NCBI GenBank assembly: GCA_034190085.1
Contig: JAXHTS010000068.1
Coordinates: forward strand, 1 to 64,000
Direction of reading: 5' to 3'
Origin: Spirochaetota bacterium
GTDB taxonomy: Bacteria; Spirochaetota; UBA4802; JAFGDQ01
Length of the DNA stretch: 64,000 bases
In this document: piece by piece, positions 36,865 to 45,671 of the stretch
Numbering within the stretch: the stretch's first letter is position 1
Layout: every line of letters begins with the position of its first letter
Notes under the pieces: model-generated
What the model was told of the DNA's origin: nothing
Database searches by the model: none
Seen by the model: only the letters and a program-made list of their open reading frames with translations
Translations under genes and position numbers: made by a program

Positions 36865-37578
36865 GTGAAAAAAATGGTAATATTTATTATCTTTATTCTA
36901 ACTGCTCTCTCCTGTTCAACATCCTCCCCGATTGATCGCATGAAGCATGATTTGAATAGATACTCAGAATATACAATTATGTTGCAGGATATGAAGAAGG
37001 ACGGCAATTTCTTCCCAAGTTATTACCATCGATACAAAATTGTATATGCTGATGATACTGGGACAGAAGAGGACCCTGTATACCAGAGTGAGATTACAGA
37101 TTGGCATAAGGTCGATAAGAGGACCTTTTATGATTATTCCAATTTCTTAGGCATGGTTGTAGCCTCAAAAACCCGGGACGGGGGCATTTCAGATTCTCAA
37201 CATCCGCCAGGTTATCAATATGTGGGGAATCCGAGGTATGGACAATGGAGAAACGATTCACGCGGTGGCTCATTCTGGGAATTTTACGGAAAGTATGCCA
37301 TGTTGAGCACTGTCTTGGGGATGTTTCGTCGCCCAATATATCGGGGTGATTGGGATAATTACCGCAGATACAGTTCATCGGGGAGACCCTACTATGGCCA
37401 GAACAGAGAGTATGGCACCAACGGTTCATATACTAAACAGACCAATAGGTCATTTTTCCAACGTCGAAGAGAGAGAGACCTTGCAAGAAGAACCCGTTTT
37501 TCTGATCGGGTTGGGAGTCGAGTGCGGCGCAGCAATATGAGCGGGTTTAGAAGACGCAGCTTTGGATTCGGTAAGTAA
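36865..37578 (+). CDS. Lipoprotein with Arg/Gly/Tyr-rich tail (PspA-operon member)
   Basis: The 237-residue predicted lipoprotein has a KKM start, hydrophobic segment and LTALSC lipobox (Cys about residue 19). The middle contains repeated Tyr and Trp-rich segments (NFLGMVVASKTRDGG, GNPRYGQWRNDSRGG) and the last ~80 residues are strongly basic and low-complexity (RRYSSSGRPYYGQ, RRRERDLARRTRF, RVGSRVRRSNMSG, RRRSFGFGK). GTG at 36865 is chosen because TTGGAG lies 8 bases upstream; the ATG at 36874 is too far. In E. coli the comparable slot is held by the DUF1190 protein YjfM. No activity can be assigned; the tail may bind acidic lipids, polysaccharide or nucleic acid. Confidence 0.65.
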   Translation: MKKMVIFIIFILTALSCSTSSPIDRMKHDLNRYSEYTIMLQDMKKDGNFFPSYYHRYKIVYADDTGTEEDPVYQSEITDWHKVDKRTFYDYSNFLGMVVASKTRDGGISDSQHPPGYQYVGNPRYGQWRNDSRGGSFWEFYGKYAMLSTVLGMFRRPIYRGDWDNYRRYSSSGRPYYGQNREYGTNGSYTKQTNRSFFQRRRERDLARRTRFSDRVGSRVRRSNMSGFRRRSFGFGK

Positions 37579-37676
37579 AACCAGTAGTAGTTGATCAATC
37601 TTCAGTCCACAGATGTGCATATCAATTTGTATTAGCGTAGCTTATTATCTAGAATAAAATGTTTTAAGGAGCAATC

Positions 37677-38522
37677 ATGCTATTTGATCAAATTATAACC
37701 GCGCTTATATATCTCGTTGCTGTTTTAGCAATATTATTTCTTGGCAAATGGGTGTATGATAAACTAAATCCAAGATTTAATCTTAAGGTAGAGCTTGTAA
37801 AAAATGACAATTTTGCTCTTGCCCTTGCCGTTGTTGGATATTTTCTGGGACTAGTCTTATCCATAGGTGGGATATTGGATGGACCATCATCAGGTTGGGC
37901 TGAGGATGTAATTGATATATTCTTTTATGGCATAATCTCAATAGTTCTTCTGAATATCTCCATTATTATAAATGATAAAATAATACTATATCAATTCGAC
38001 AATATAAAGGAAATTATTCAAGATAAGAACGCAGGCACAGGTATTGTGGAAGCGGCCAATCATATTGCAATGGGGCTTGTTATGTATGGTGCTGTCTCTG
38101 GTGAGGGGGGAGACCTGATTACACTGACAGTCTTCTGGATTGCTGGGCAAATTGTTCTTATTTTAGCAGGGCTTATTTATAACTGGATCATCCCTTATGA
38201 TATGCATGAACAGATAGAGAAGGACAACGCTGCTGTGGGGGTTGCCTTTGCCGGTTTAATTATAGCAATCGGGAATATTATTCGTATAGGTCTTAGCGGA
38301 GACTTTATCTCCTGGCAGGAGAACTTTTACACATTTGGGAGTTTCGTTATTTTTGGATTAATTTTGCTCCCCATCATCAGGTTTGTAGCAGATAAAATAC
38401 TTCTTCCAGGGGAACATCTAACAGATGAACTTATTAATCAGGAGAATCCAAATATCGGTGCAGCCGCAATTGAGGCATTCTCATATATAGGAGCATCATT
38501 TCTGATCGGATGGGTTTTATAA
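37677..38522 (+). CDS. Inner-membrane protein with two DUF350 domains (YjfL-like)
   Basis: The 281-residue integral membrane protein is a tandem duplication of DUF350. Each half has a hydrophobic four-helix pattern and the signature region: NDNFALALAVVGYFLGLVLSIGG (about 43-66) and KDNAAVGVAFAGLIIAIGNIIRIG (about 182-205), each followed by FxSW/GWAEDVIDIF-type and FVIFGLI-type helices. It is the counterpart of E. coli YjfL, of unknown function. AAGGAG is 7 bases before the ATG. Only 19 bases separate its stop from the spermidine-synthase-like gene, so the two are an operon pair. Confidence 0.85.
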   Translation: MLFDQIITALIYLVAVLAILFLGKWVYDKLNPRFNLKVELVKNDNFALALAVVGYFLGLVLSIGGILDGPSSGWAEDVIDIFFYGIISIVLLNISIIINDKIILYQFDNIKEIIQDKNAGTGIVEAANHIAMGLVMYGAVSGEGGDLITLTVFWIAGQIVLILAGLIYNWIIPYDMHEQIEKDNAAVGVAFAGLIIAIGNIIRIGLSGDFISWQENFYTFGSFVIFGLILLPIIRFVADKILLPGEHLTDELINQENPNIGAAAIEAFSYIGASFLIGWVL

Positions 38523-38541
38523 TTAGCGAAAAAGGTGAAGA

Positions 38542-40149
38542 GTGAGAGTCAACTCCTCTGTTAGGACTTCAAAATTGAATAATGAAGCAGACTCACAGGG
38601 TGAAAAAATTCGTGTTGGCCTCAGTTTCGTGTTAAAGGCTTGCATCTTCACAACAGGTTTGGCCGGTATTGTTGCCGAATATGTTATGGCAACCATGGCC
38701 AGTTATCTCTTGGGGAATGCTGTTTTACAATGGGCGCTTACTATTTCGTTAATGCTCTTTGCTATGGGTATTGGTAGTTGGCTTAGCAGATATATTCAAC
38801 CTCCCCTTCTAGATTCCTTTATTGCAGTAGAGTTTATACTCTCCTTATTATGCTCAATTAGCGCTGTTTTTGTATATTTCTTCTCTGTTCATATCCAGAA
38901 TATTGCTTCAATTATTTACTTGATAGCAATTGGGATCGGCATATTGATTGGTTTAGAAATCCCCCTCGTCACTCGCCTTAATAATTATTTTGAAGAATTA
39001 CGCATTAACATCAGTTCAGTGATGGAGAAGGATTATTATGGCGCCTTATTTGGCGGGCTCTTGTTTATTTTTCTTGCCTTGCCTTATTTGGGTTTGACTT
39101 ACACACCACTGGTGTTAGGATCAGCCAACTTCTTAGTCGCTTTTACATTATTTATTGTAAATCATAAAGCGCTACAATTCAAAAGAGGATTAACTGCCCT
39201 ATCCATAGCCATACCATCAGTTATAATACTCCTCTTTTTCTTCGCAGAGCCGATTATCCTCTATGGCGAACAGAGCAAATATGTTGATCGCATTATATAT
39301 GCTGAGCAGACTCGGTATCAGAGGATTGTTCTTACTCAGTGGAAGGATTATAATTGGTTGTATCTGGATGGGAATGAACAGTTCAGCAGTTATGATGAGG
39401 AGAGATATCATGAGCCACTTGTACACCCTGCTATGAATCTATGCGTTTCTCGCAGGAATGTTCTTATATTGGGCGGCGGTGATGGCTTGGCTGCACGAGA
39501 GGTTTTGAAATATCCGGATGTGAAGAAGCTGGTTCTAGTGGACATAGATCCTGCCATGACGAGGCTTGCCATGGAAAATCCGATATTACTGCGGCTAAAC
39601 AGGAATTCCCTCAAAGATAAAAGGGTCAGTATATTAAACGAAGATGCCTACATCTTTTTAAAGAGAATTGATTCCCTTTTTGGAGTGATTATTATCGATT
39701 TTCCTGATCCTAAGAGCGTAACAACCGCGAGGCTTTATTCACGGCAATTCTATCACCTTGCATCTCGACATCTAATAAGGGGGGGAGTGATGGTGACGCA
39801 GGCCACAAGTCCGTTTTTTGCCAAACGTGTATTCCTTTCAATTTTAAAGACCATGCGATCGGCTGGTATTTCTGCAATAGCCTATCATAATCATATACCA
39901 ACATTAGGCGAATGGGGTTGGGTGTTAGGATTTAATGTTACAGGAATATCTTCTAGCCAGTTAAAAAAGATGCTCGGAGGTATAGAATTCCCTGAAATCG
40001 ATACAAATTTTTTGAATAGGGAAGCGATGTTGAGTATGCTGAATTTCGGAAAGGGTATGCTGGATGAGCTTGACGAAGTAGAAATCAATGACGAGATGGA
40101 TCTCTCCATTTATCACTATTATCAAAAGGGTTCCTGGGATATATATTAG
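38542..40149 (+). CDS. Membrane-embedded spermidine-synthase-like aminopropyltransferase
   Basis: The 535-residue protein has seven or so N-terminal TM helices (about residues 27-240) fused to a SpeE-like catalytic domain (about 255-480). The catalytic half shows YQRIVL, DGNEQFSSYDEERYHEPLVH, the SAM-site GGGDGLAAREVLK, DIDP and IIIDFPDPK, where soluble SpeE has DSSDP, so the polyamine-binding Asp pair is partly changed. It may make a polyamine or an aminopropylated product at the membrane. Soluble SpeD/SpeE partners are absent here. GTG start, with AAGGTG 4 bases upstream; 19 bases after the DUF350 gene. Confidence 0.85.
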   Translation: MRVNSSVRTSKLNNEADSQGEKIRVGLSFVLKACIFTTGLAGIVAEYVMATMASYLLGNAVLQWALTISLMLFAMGIGSWLSRYIQPPLLDSFIAVEFILSLLCSISAVFVYFFSVHIQNIASIIYLIAIGIGILIGLEIPLVTRLNNYFEELRINISSVMEKDYYGALFGGLLFIFLALPYLGLTYTPLVLGSANFLVAFTLFIVNHKALQFKRGLTALSIAIPSVIILLFFFAEPIILYGEQSKYVDRIIYAEQTRYQRIVLTQWKDYNWLYLDGNEQFSSYDEERYHEPLVHPAMNLCVSRRNVLILGGGDGLAAREVLKYPDVKKLVLVDIDPAMTRLAMENPILLRLNRNSLKDKRVSILNEDAYIFLKRIDSLFGVIIIDFPDPKSVTTARLYSRQFYHLASRHLIRGGVMVTQATSPFFAKRVFLSILKTMRSAGISAIAYHNHIPTLGEWGWVLGFNVTGISSSQLKKMLGGIEFPEIDTNFLNREAMLSMLNFGKGMLDELDEVEINDEMDLSIYHYYQKGSWDIY

Positions 40150-40162
40150 TATTCAATAGAAA

Positions 40163-41182
40163 ATGAATTGGCTTCGACAAATATTACTATTCATGCGAAG
40201 GGAGAAGCTGCATAGGTTAGCTGTGTATATTATCCTAATTATTACAGCTAGTACCCTAATTTTACCCCTATTTGAATCTGATGTTTCCTTGACAAATGCG
40301 CTCTGGTGGAGCATCGTTACGTTGACTACTGTTGGTTACGGGGATATCGCGCCTGCGACACTGGGTGGAAGAATTATTGGAATATTTATTATGTTCTTCG
40401 GTATTGGCATACTTGGAATGTTTACTGCTACCGTTGCCAGTATTTTTATTGAGAGAAAACAGAAAGAAGAGAGGGGTATGAATTCGTATAAATTCGAAAA
40501 TCATATTATTATTTGTGAATGGAATCATAGGGCGAGTGATATTTTATTAGAACTGCGTAAGGCCTACCGGATTGGGAATGCGCCTATAGTATTGATTGAT
40601 GATATACAGATGAAACCCGTTGATGATGAGAACCTTTTCTTTATTCAGGGGGATGTGAGTGATAATAACTTAAGAAGAGCAAATCTTGAAAAAGCAAGCA
40701 CAGTTATTATTTTGGGGGATGATAAGCTGGACGCAAGCGCAAGGGATGCCAGGGTAGTGCTTACGACCCTCACGGTTGAGAGTATAAATCCAAATGCATA
40801 CACTATTGTTGAGCTTGTGGATATTATAAATGTGCCGCACTGTGAGCGCGCAAATGCCAATGAAATAATTGTAGGGAGCGATTTTAGCAGCAAGCTCATA
40901 TCCCGAGCCGCTGTGGATCATGGAATTTCAAAGGTATTATCTGAGTTGTTAACTTCTCGAATGGGCAATGATCTCTTTAAAATACCTGTCCCAAAATCTC
41001 TGGAGGGACTTACTTTTATTGATGTCTTTACTGAGATGAAGCGCGTTAATAATAGCATTGTTTTAGGAATACAGAAGGGAAGCGATGGCATTGTTAAATC
41101 GAATCCGCCTGTGGACTTTCTAGTTGAAAGTGGGGATTCCTTGATATTGATCAAGGAGGGTAAACCCTCTTCTCAATTATAA
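40163..41182 (+). CDS. Two-TM potassium channel with RCK/TrkA-N and TrkA-C domains
   Basis: The 339-residue ligand-gated channel has TM1 (VYIILIITASTLILP), the pore with the selectivity filter TVGYGD, TM2 (GIFIMFFGIGILGMF), then a cytoplasmic RCK (Rossmann) domain and a TrkA-C domain ending near residue 335. The Rossmann loop reads IICEWNHRASDIL, lacking the usual GxGxxG, so the nucleotide is probably not classic NAD. Potassium or other cations would move out of or into the cytoplasm on a signal. It begins 13 bases after the aminopropyltransferase stop and lacks a Shine-Dalgarno sequence, consistent with coupling. Polyamines are known blockers of K channels, a suggestive but unproven link. 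Confidence 0.9.
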   Translation: MNWLRQILLFMRREKLHRLAVYIILIITASTLILPLFESDVSLTNALWWSIVTLTTVGYGDIAPATLGGRIIGIFIMFFGIGILGMFTATVASIFIERKQKEERGMNSYKFENHIIICEWNHRASDILLELRKAYRIGNAPIVLIDDIQMKPVDDENLFFIQGDVSDNNLRRANLEKASTVIILGDDKLDASARDARVVLTTLTVESINPNAYTIVELVDIINVPHCERANANEIIVGSDFSSKLISRAAVDHGISKVLSELLTSRMGNDLFKIPVPKSLEGLTFIDVFTEMKRVNNSIVLGIQKGSDGIVKSNPPVDFLVESGDSLILIKEGKPSSQL

Positions 41183-41359
41183 AAATGAGGAAAATTATTG
41201 GCTTCCAGTGCCAGTTCCCACGTGGGTAGTTATCAATTTTACTCCCTTTGAAAAATCAATCTGAGATATTATGAAGAAGTTGACAAAAGAGATTAACTAT
41301 GCTTACCTTCCTGAACAGAGACTATAAGATTAGGAAATAAGCATGAGGAGGAATAAATT

Positions 41360-41755
41360 ATGTCCGAGAATCTTAATAAGGTTAAGAATTATCTTCTCGA
41401 TTTGGAATTAAAAATAATCGATGAGAATGAACCTGAAGAATTGGTGGTAGTTGAGGATGAAGAGAATGGAATAAAAAATCTGGTTATTGACTGTGAATCA
41501 CCAATTGTTATACTTGAGCAATTGATCATGGAGGTTCCAAAGAATACGGAGGAATTTTTCAAGCGGTTATTGCAGCTAAATCGAACCCTGGTTCATGGGG
41601 CCTTTGTCCTTGATCAAGAATGTAGATATGTATTCTTCAGGGATACGCTTCAACTGGAAAATCTGGATCTTAATGAGCTTGAGGGATCTATAGGGGCTTT
41701 AACTCTTGCATTGGCAGAGAATGGAGCTGAATTATTAGAATATTCAAAAAGGTAA
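41360..41755 (+). CDS. Small acidic YbjN/CesT-like protein (PspA-operon member)
   Basis: The 131-residue acidic protein looks like the small two-layer fold of YbjN and type III chaperones: EELVVVEDEENGIKNLVIDCE (start), a helix ending at MEVP, then LNRTLVHGAFVLDQECRYVFFRDTLQLENLDLNELE and the closing helix EGSIGALTLALAENGAELLE (landmarks split across strands). Position beside pspA mirrors YjfI (DUF2170) next to YjfJ in E. coli, so a regulatory or chaperone role toward PspA is likely. AGGAGG is 8 bases before the ATG. It is separated from the channel gene by 177 bases and from pspA by 19. Confidence 0.65.
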   Translation: MSENLNKVKNYLLDLELKIIDENEPEELVVVEDEENGIKNLVIDCESPIVILEQLIMEVPKNTEEFFKRLLQLNRTLVHGAFVLDQECRYVFFRDTLQLENLDLNELEGSIGALTLALAENGAELLEYSKR

Positions 41756-41774
41756 TATATTTAAGGAGGCAAGA

Positions 41775-42485
41775 ATGGCAGGTATATTTCGAAGAATGTT
41801 TAAGGTGGGAGAAGCGGAAGCGCATGCTGTTATTGATAAATTGGAGGATCCGATAAAGATGACTGAGCAAGGAATTCGTGATCTTAAGAAGGATTTGCAG
41901 TCAGCAATGAAAAGCCTGGCTGAGGTTAAAGCTACTGCAATTCGACTGAAAAAGGATGGCGAGGATCAGAAGAAGCTGGCTTCAGATTATGAAAGGAAGG
42001 CAATGTTACTTCTTCAAAAAATGCAGAATGGAGAATTGGATCAGAATGAGGCTGAAAGATTGGCCACAGAAGCCCTTTCCAAGAAGGATGAGGCATTGAC
42101 AAATTCCGAAAGACTTCTAACAGAACATAAGCAAATACAGCAGACAGCGGACCAATTACAGGTGAAGGTTGGAAAATTAAAGCAATCCATAACCGGATAC
42201 GAGAATAATCTGGTTACTCTAAAGGCACGAGCGCGTACTGCGTCCTCAATGCGTAAGATAAATCAACAGATGTCTAAGGTGGATTCATCTGGCACGATTG
42301 TTATGTTGGAAAAGATGAAGAATAAAGTAGAGGAAGAGGAATCGCTAGCCGAGGCCTATAAGGATATTGCTGATGCAAGTCTTGGTATTGACGAGGAGAT
42401 CAATAAGGCGATAGAAACATCTTCTTCTGCAAAGGCTACCCATTCTCTGTCAGAATTAAAAAAGAAAATGGGAATAGAAGGGTAG
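41775..42485 (+). CDS. pspA: PspA/IM30-family membrane-stress protein
   Basis: The 236-residue protein is long alpha-helical coiled coil with the PspA start MAGIFRRMFKVGEAEAHAVIDKLEDPIKMTEQGIRDL (first 37 residues, shown as a landmark only). It belongs to the ESCRT-III/IM30 family, forming rings and rods that bind stressed inner membranes and reduce proton leakage. The IM30 amphipathic N-terminal helix is short but visible (GIFRRMFKVG). AAGGAGG is 6 bases upstream. No pspBC or pspF is present; the partners here are DUF4178, DUF350, the aminopropyltransferase and the channel. Confidence 0.93.
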   Translation: MAGIFRRMFKVGEAEAHAVIDKLEDPIKMTEQGIRDLKKDLQSAMKSLAEVKATAIRLKKDGEDQKKLASDYERKAMLLLQKMQNGELDQNEAERLATEALSKKDEALTNSERLLTEHKQIQQTADQLQVKVGKLKQSITGYENNLVTLKARARTASSMRKINQQMSKVDSSGTIVMLEKMKNKVEEEESLAEAYKDIADASLGIDEEINKAIETSSSAKATHSLSELKKKMGIEG

Positions 42486-42505
42486 TTGATTTTTCTGTAG
42501 CACAA

Positions 42506-42532
42506 TCACCCATCAGTATATCTGATGGGTGA
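42506..42532 (+). terminator. 11-bp perfect hairpin after pspA
   Basis: TCACCCATCAG (42506-42516) pairs perfectly with CTGATGGGTGA (42522-42532) over a TATAT loop, 20 bases past the stop. No U-tract follows (AATTACAT), so termination may rely on other factors, but position and strength suggest the operon end. Confidence 0.6.
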
Positions 42533-43516
42533 AATTACATCTATCTTCTCGAATTTGTTTATCCCTACCCTTTCAAATTATACTTATAGATAAATTTTAA
42601 TACAATTATTTCTTATGAATGATGTATTCCCCTATGCATTTTGCACGGAAGAATGCAAAACTATAAACTCTGAAGAATCATTCTCTCATTGATTTTTACT
42701 ATTATAATATTCCTCCACCCATCCCCTTCTTGAGCAAGCCTCAAATGTATCGGTATATGACATGAGATATCAGAAGGTATGACTGAACATCTATGACTCT
42801 TCTATAGAATACTCATTTAATCCAATAAAATATAATAATCTTGTATATTATCCGCACGATCCAGATGGATCGAATTTATCTTAATATTGACTCTCTTCCT
42901 ACCGAGAATGATAGTATAGAAAAAATATAGGTTCAGTTCTCTAACAACAGCTCAGGATTGTAATGGATAATAAAATAGTAGATTTGCTTACTTATAAGAT
43001 AGAAAAATCTCTTAAAAAAAATGGTTATACAGTCAAGAAGGATAAGAAAAAAAATGTAAAACTTCTTATTAAAATAAGCAAGAAGTAAACATTTTAGTCT
43101 TCAGAAAATTGTAGAATTATATTCTACATTATTATACCCTATTATACCATTTCCAATTTACATAGAATTATTGATTTATTTACATAAATATCATTTTGAT
43201 ATCCATATTGCAGAATAATTGATAAAAATTATTATCATTTATGCTTATTCATCCCTGCCCTAGCCTACTATGCAGTTGTAAGATACAAAACTTGGATTTT
43301 TACTTAGCAATGAGTGGGATATCTTAATAGTAAATTAAGCTGCTAAAACCTGAATGGTACTATTTAAAAGTAAAAGAATATAAAAAATCGGTTGCCTTCT
43401 TTATTATAAATTATCTAATATCTATATGTAATAGAAATATCTGTATATTATTTTACATGCAGAAAGATGTTATTTGATTTAAGGATTCTATCAATTTATA
43501 AGATTATTGAGGTAGT
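42533..43516. other. Long AT-rich intergenic region
   Basis: About 980 bases with one small ORF candidate (42963-43088) and small palindromes such as CGATCC/GGATCG near 42855-42872. Otherwise nothing is recognised. The promoter of the DUF1015 gene is expected at its right end. Confidence 0.4.
42963..43088 (+). CDS. Possible 41-residue Lys-rich small protein
   Basis: ATG at 42963, AGGA five bases upstream, stop at 43086-43088. The peptide has the form MDNKIVDLLTYKIEKSLK then KNGYTVKKDKKKNVK and LLIKISKK, i.e. 15 of 41 residues are Lys, with alternating hydrophobics. It could be a small DNA- or ribosome-associated protein, or a chance frame in AT-rich DNA. No relative is recognised. Confidence 0.35.
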   Translation: MDNKIVDLLTYKIEKSLKKNGYTVKKDKKKNVKLLIKISKK

Positions 43517-44743
43517 ATGGCAAAAATTAGTGAGTTCAAGGGATTAAGACCTAGAAAAGATTCAGCGCATTTAATAGCTGAGCTTCCATATGATGTTGTT
43601 GATTCAAAGGAGGCCAGAGCCATTGCTCAAAAGAATGAGTTCAGTTTCTATCATGTTTTGAAACCTGAGGTCGGTTTAAATGAAGATATTAATATTTATG
43701 ACGACATTGTATATGAGACGGGCAGAAAGAGATTAAGGAGGTTTATTGATGAGGGTATATTTAGATCAGATGATACTCCAAGGCTATACCTCTATTCCAT
43801 GATAGATGAAGGGAGGATTCAAACCGGTCTTGTAGCCTGTGTCCATATAAGTGATTATATAAATAATGTGATAAAGAAGCATGAATTAACAATAGAAGAG
43901 AAAGAAAGGGACAGGATGAGGCATATTGATAACCTAAATGCTAATACCGGGCTGGTTTTCCTTTTCTATAGGGAGGATGATAAACTAAAGGGATTATTTG
44001 AGAGAGCCATTCAGGCATCTCCTGAGTATGATTTCACAACGAATGATGGGATAAGACACATTTTTCGAATAATATCCGATGAAAAATTGATATCTGCCTT
44101 TAAAGAATGCTTTAAAGATAAAGCTCTATTTATAGCTGATGGCCATCATCGAGCGGCATCAGCTGTAGGTGTGGGATTGAAGAGGAAGGAAGAGAACCCT
44201 AATCATATAGGAGATGAAGGATATAATTGGTTCCTATCTGTCATTTTCCCTCATGACCAGTTAAAAATAATGGCATATAATAGGGTTGTGAGAGATTTAA
44301 ATGGCTATTCAATAACAGCTTTTCTGAATATATTAAGGGAGAGATTTGATGTAACCAAATTAGATGAACATATTCTTGAGTGTAGGCATAGGTTTTGCAT
44401 GTACCTCGATGGGGACTGGTATAAACTAATTTCTGATAATAAAGACTTTGAGAATAGTATCGAAAGTACTGATACAAAAATTTTACATGATACAATCCTT
44501 GACCCAATTTTAGGGATAAAAAAGCCAAGGGAAGATAAGAGATTAGATTTTGTTGGTGGTATAAAAGGAGTTAATGAACTTCAAAGACTTGTTGATTGTG
44601 GTGAATATCAAGTGGCCTTCTCTCTATATCCAATCTCGATAGAAGAGATAATAAGGATTTCTGAAATGGGCGGGGTATTGCCCCCTAAATCTACATGGTT
44701 TGAGCCAAAGCTTAGAAGCGGTTTGGTAATTCATCTATTATAG
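43517..44743 (+). CDS. DUF1015 family protein (possible free-serine kinase relative)
   Basis: The 408-residue cytoplasmic protein is full length for DUF1015. Landmarks are FKGLRPRKDSAHLIAELPYDVV near the start (a PYDVV signature), LFIADGHHRAAS around residue 212 (the family's GHHR motif), PHDQLKIMAYNRVVRDL, and VGGIKG near the C-terminus. Some archaeal or bacterial members are reported as ATP-dependent free-serine kinases; I consider that a plausible but unverified role here. TTGAGGTAGT precedes the ATG. It is monocistronic, with the tRNA-Ala gene on the other strand further on. Confidence 0.8.
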   Translation: MAKISEFKGLRPRKDSAHLIAELPYDVVDSKEARAIAQKNEFSFYHVLKPEVGLNEDINIYDDIVYETGRKRLRRFIDEGIFRSDDTPRLYLYSMIDEGRIQTGLVACVHISDYINNVIKKHELTIEEKERDRMRHIDNLNANTGLVFLFYREDDKLKGLFERAIQASPEYDFTTNDGIRHIFRIISDEKLISAFKECFKDKALFIADGHHRAASAVGVGLKRKEENPNHIGDEGYNWFLSVIFPHDQLKIMAYNRVVRDLNGYSITAFLNILRERFDVTKLDEHILECRHRFCMYLDGDWYKLISDNKDFENSIESTDTKILHDTILDPILGIKKPREDKRLDFVGGIKGVNELQRLVDCGEYQVAFSLYPISIEEIIRISEMGGVLPPKSTWFEPKLRSGLVIHLL

Positions 44744-44902
44744 ATGTAGAGATGATGTATGTTAATGATGTGGATAATTTAATATACATTAAGTTTATAT
44801 CTTCTGTTATCCTCTTAAGAAGCATATTCATCACTAATATTAGATCTGTCAGGAAGATACTACCTCAATCAAATATGGTTCTTTGATACCTATGCTATTA
44901 CT

Positions 44903-44975
44903 TGGAGACGAGGGGAGTCGAACCCCCGACCTCTTGAATGCCATTCAAGTGCTCTCCCAACTGAGCTACATCCCC
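44903..44975 (-). tRNA. tRNA-Ala (anticodon GGC)
   Basis: The minus strand folds as a 73-base cloverleaf. Acceptor GGGGATG pairs with CGTCTCC (including the G3-U70 wobble pair that marks alanine tRNAs), D arm GCTC/GAGC, anticodon stem CTTGA/TCAAG with loop ATGGCAT (anticodon GGC), T arm GGGGG/CCCCT with loop TTCGACT, discriminator A. No CCA is encoded. Confidence 0.97.
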
Positions 44976-45302
44976 ACTTATCTTTGTAGATAATTCATAA
45001 ATATTTAACTAAGTATGTCAATTCAATTTTTATATAGATGAAAAAAGCTCAATAAAGTAAGAAAATTATTTGCACTTACTTAGCACAAGGGATATATATA
45101 TTATAAGTAACCTTAAATTGAATGAAGGATGAGTAATTTGTTTAAGAAAGTATAGATAAATGGATTCAAGTGCTTAGGAATTTTGAAAATTACATGGAGC
45201 GTGTTTTCGAGATTAACCTTAATCTATCGTTATAATCGTGTCTTATTGAAATGAGGGTAACCAAGGGATGGTTTTTATGAAATTTAAGAAGGGGTTAGAT
45301 CG
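44976..45302. other. Intergenic region after tRNA-Ala
   Basis: About 330 bases between tRNA-Ala and the coiled-coil gene. No other tRNA or structure is recognised. It contains the promoter of the three-gene signalling cluster. Confidence 0.4.
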
Positions 45303-45632
45303 ATGATTGATGAAATGAATGAAAAAATAAGAAAATTAGAAATGGAAAACAAGGCATTGAGAGAAGAATTGGAACACTATAGAAAGATGGTTAGTGGATA
45401 TGAGAATGTACTTAAACTGAATGAGAGAGAACTCAAGAATGCAGAAGATATAATCAAGATGTTTGAAAATGTAATCGAATTTGCTGGAAAGGAACGGAAA
45501 TCAACAATGGAAATATCCGAGGCTCGTGAGAATGTTTCACAACTTAGTAGGATGGAATTGATGAGTGCTCTTGAAAAGATCAAGGAGCTAGAGGTTAGGA
45601 GTAGAAATAATAACCAAGAATCCAATCATTGA
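45303..45632 (+). CDS. Small coiled-coil protein
   Basis: The 109-residue protein is almost entirely heptad coiled coil from its start (NEKIRKLEMENKALREELEHYRKM) to about residue 90, with Ile/Leu in a and d positions and charged residues elsewhere. There is no signal peptide, TM segment or catalytic motif, and the family is not recognised. It starts the co-directional cluster with the TPR gene 39 bases later, so a scaffold or partner role for that protein is possible. AAGGGG lies about 9 bases upstream of the ATG. Confidence 0.55.
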   Translation: MIDEMNEKIRKLEMENKALREELEHYRKMVSGYENVLKLNERELKNAEDIIKMFENVIEFAGKERKSTMEISEARENVSQLSRMELMSALEKIKELEVRSRNNNQESNH

Positions 45633-45671
45633 TTATTTAGTTGAAATAAATGTGAGCAAAAGGGGATATTG

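Noticed and set aside
44881-45000. Possible attachment site at the 3' end of tRNA-Ala
   Set aside because: No integrase, no duplicated tRNA end and no phage genes are seen nearby.
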